This document shows positions 29,277 through 31,535 of a stretch of 31,535 nt of DNA, in pieces (within the stretch, counting starts at the first letter, position 1; each line of letters begins with the position of its first letter). The translations under genes and the position numbers were made by a program. The DNA is taken from positions 447,899-479,433 of the forward strand of contig WELB01000028.1 in NCBI GenBank assembly GCA_009602725.1, read 5' to 3'. Origin of the DNA: Spirogloea muscicola (lineage: Eukaryota > Streptophyta > Zygnematophyceae > Spirogloeales > Spirogloeaceae). Below the pieces are notes generated by a model. It ran no database searches. It saw nothing but the letters and a program-made list of their open reading frames with translations, and was not told where the DNA came from.

Positions 29277-30950
29277 TTAGTACCCCCGGGTCAGCAGGAG
29301 GAAGTCAGATGAGCTGAGGGGAGGAAGAGCAACCCCGCTGCGCAAGCCAGAGGCTGCTGCAAGGGCGCGACCGGCGCAGCGGTGCAAAGCAAGCGCTTGG
29401 GAGCGCTGGAGGGACATAGACAATCGCATGCGGTAGCAGGACACAAGACCCAAAGGCACCGAGCCTCCAGGAAGTGCTGCACCCTGTTCCCGGCGCCGCT
29501 GGTCAGCTTGAGATGCCAGCAGCGAAAGTAACGAGGACCACCGACTCCCGCAACACCCGTGGATGTCCAGGGGGTAGAAGGTATCACCCACCGGGTGGTC
29601 CTTGTACTTGTGCAACTTCTTCTGTTCGGCCACCTTCACGGCATAGCCGGTCTCAGGAATAATGGGGCCCTTCTTCCGGAAGCTGTCGGTGAGAACGACG
29701 TCCATGAGGAGCCGCTTGACCTCCCAGGGGGACGCCAACCAGATCGACACGCCTCGTCCGAGGGACCCCGTTGCGAAGTTGGACGGGCATCACCCCGGTG
29801 CTCTCCTACGCCACTTGATATCTCGCCTCCTTGACGATGCCATACATCGCATCCCGTAGGAGGTTGTGGGAGCCCGTGCGCTCACTGCCGTTGGCACACC
29901 TGAGCATGTGGTCACCCATGAGCAATGCATCATGCTCGATAAGCCCACATTCACCTTGGGTCACCCCTGCCAAGCACAGGGATGGTAAGCCAAGACGGCG
30001 GCGCATAGCATCGCAGAACAAAGCATTTTCAATCCGCAAGCCCGCATGCAAAGGCAAGGCGCGGAGCCACTCAGACGCTCCCAGAGACGAAACAGATAGG
30101 AGCCGAGCCTGGCTCGAGCATCTCCTTGGAGGAGACTCCGGCGATGCTCCGGTGGTTGCTCGTCTGCAGCAAGGGGAAACCGCGATTGAGCCTTAACAAC
30201 AGAAACGTCAGCCCAGGCAGCAAAACTAAGAGGCTCGTTTACCAGAGGCGGGCATGCGGCAAAGAGGTCCTGTTGGCATGCTTTGAGAGTCACTTGGAAA
30301 GGCAGACTCCCCTGCACCACGTTACTGATGTGAGGCGCCAATACACGTTGTTGCCCAAGGAGGAATCGTCCAGATATGGACGAAGCCACCTGAGCCCAGA
30401 AGCCAAGGTACGCTGGTCTGCACAAGCGGACCAAGGGGCGACAACCAAGCCCACCGTGACATATGGGCAGCGTACACTGCACCAGTGCTGCTGGAGACTG
30501 CTCTAGGAGTGGGTGAGCAATCTTGTCAGCAAGGCATCGTTGGAGCTTGACATTGATGGATGCATAGACCTCATCTATGGTAACCGAAGGTGGGACCGTT
30601 CTTAGGAGGAAACACGGCCGCTGTGCCACACTCCTGGTCAAAATGGCCACTGCCAACTGAGAGTCCTCGAGGGTGGGGAGCTCTGGCAGGACCTGCATGT
30701 ATCTTGGAGACGAGCAAGGACAGCACCCTCCGAGAAAGACGGGTCCCCCACAGGCACTCCCAAGATCCTCAAGCCACCCTCTGGAGTCTGACAAGGTGTA
30801 GGCAACGAGGAAAGGAGGGAAAGAGGGATGCCATTGGGGGACCAGGCAGAGCACTTGGCAGTACTTATCCCAAGCCCGATGAGCTGGAGCTGGTGCTGAA
30901 GCGTGCCGAAAGGAGGCGGCGAGGATCCGGGCGCGCCCTCGAAGGTCGTG
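29277..30950 (-). pseudogene. Diverged LINE copy with RT thumb, CCHC relic and endonuclease, frameshifted
   Basis: This minus-strand copy reaches furthest into the reverse transcriptase. It has QLIGLGISTAKCSAWSP and LRILGVPVGDPSFSEG (RT palm end and thumb), then, after a frameshift near 30700, VLPELPTLEDSQLAVAIL, LLRTVPPSVT, LPICHGGLGCRPLVRLCRP and VVQGSLPFQVTLKACQQD. A further frame change leads to LRIENALFCDAMRRRLGLPS and GECGLIEHDALLMGDHMLRC, where the first knuckle Cys is Gly. The last frame (29750-29277) has DHPVGDTFYPLDIHG and ends SDFLLLTRGY. It is clearly more diverged from the copy at 21681 than the others and may be a separate subfamily. The catalytic YxDD region is not present. Confidence 0.75.
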
Positions 30951-30969
30951 CGGCGGGAGGACCTCCACC

Positions 30970-31150
30970 ACCTGATCACTATTACTCTCACTTGCTGTTG
31001 CTCACCCGTGGATACTGAGCTCCATCTGCATCATTCCGTGTCCAGTTGTGTAGTTTTCCCTTTCTGGCACCGTTTTGTGGCCTTTGGATGTTGGCCATAT
31101 TTTTCTGGGCTGGCTTTGCTAGCCCCTCTTTTCCTATGGGCGAGCAATGT
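30970..31150 (+). mobile_element. LINE 3' end on the plus strand
   Basis: From about 30970 the plus strand encodes YYSHLLLLTRGY-stop (TGA at 31016), then a 3' UTR closely matching 20518-20660, with hairpin GGGCTGGCTTTGCTAGCCC at 31107-31125 and CTATGGGCGAGC at 31134-31145. It abuts the start of the minus-strand copy, another inverted junction. Confidence 0.78.
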
Positions 31151-31264
31151 CTTCGGTCTGGCCTCCCATAGCCATTCTTACATTGAAAGATCTGTTCCTC
31201 TATTCCTGACTTAAAGGGCCGAAAGGCGCCATAACCACACAATTGCGCAAGAGACTACAGCGAA

Positions 31265-31310
31265 TGGGAGCTTAATGACCCCGAGTCAGCAGCCGCAAGT
31301 CGGAGTAACT
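31265..31310 (-). mobile_element. LINE coding-end scrap, minus strand
   Basis: The minus strand encodes SDLRLLTRGH followed by a stop, the same ending as at 16812-16855. The surrounding 31151-31480 holds only other tail scraps and no gene. Confidence 0.55.
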
Positions 31311-31481
31311 TGCCAGTGGAGGTGTTGAAGGTGGCATAGCCCGTTAAGCCCCAACACTTGGCACACAGCTGCAACGGCGGTTTCGCCTGCACGTGAACCT
31401 GTGCCCCCGCTGATCGAGACACCCCCGCCCGAGTAACCGCCACTGTTACACTTGGCTACGACGCTAACCGACAGTTATCAG

Positions 31482-31535
31482 GGGGGGGGGGGGGGGGGGG
31501 GCCCAAAAAAGGGGGGGGGGGGGGGGGGGGGGGGG
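31482..31535. other. Poly(G) with a short CCCAAAAAA interruption at the contig edge
   Basis: The last 54 bases are G runs broken by CCCAAAAAA. Such a low-complexity end is typical of sequencing dark-cycle or assembly artefacts and is unlikely to be genomic. Confidence 0.85.

Overview
The window is nuclear DNA of a green-lineage eukaryote. Its genes are split by GT-AG introns of about 70-360 bases, and coding regions are GC-rich with (GGC)n and (GCC)n tracts. It carries a plant-specific ribosomal P3 protein gene, a 5S rRNA gene of the plant sequence type with an upstream TATA box, and two GRAS-domain genes. GRAS transcription factors are known from land plants and zygnematophyte algae but not from chlorophytes, so a streptophyte, most likely a zygnematophyte alga, is inferred. 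Homopolymers of A (left) and G (right) at the two ends suggest the window is a whole contig with artefactual ends.

Layout. 148-3330 (+) is a ten-exon TBC-domain Rab GTPase-activating protein whose model closes in phase with both catalytic fingers present. 5037-5542 (+) is a two-exon 60S acidic ribosomal protein P3. 6460-6670 (-) is one exon of plant-type leucine-rich repeats. 7253-10433 (-) and 11774-14247 (-) are two tandem five-exon GRAS genes with the same intron positions and phases; an N gap with duplicated flanks lies in the first exon of the downstream one. 23271-23386 (-) is a 5S rRNA gene. 24299-25926 (+) is a plastid-targeted LEA-like protein with a 24-residue repeat exon, preceded by several ABRE-type ACGTG motifs.

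Nearly everything else, mainly 14.6-23.3 kb and 26.8-31.3 kb with smaller pieces at 4.2-4.7 and 10.6-10.8 kb, is a graveyard of truncated copies of one non-LTR retrotransposon family on both strands. The best copy (21681-22757) keeps an intact C-terminal reading frame with a CCHC knuckle followed by a PD-(D/E)XK restriction-like endonuclease. Land-plant LINEs normally use an APE-type nuclease instead. Copies share a 3' UTR hairpin, a conserved 3' terminus and a 111-bp minisatellite unit.

The single-copy genes do not form one pathway. The GRAS pair is a local duplication, and the LEA-like gene with its ABRE-like promoter is the clearest physiological unit, pointing to desiccation, cold or ABA-type responses. 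No wholly new system is proven; the most notable items are the GRAS tandem pair, the endonuclease-type LINE family, and the LEA-like repeat gene with its promoter.
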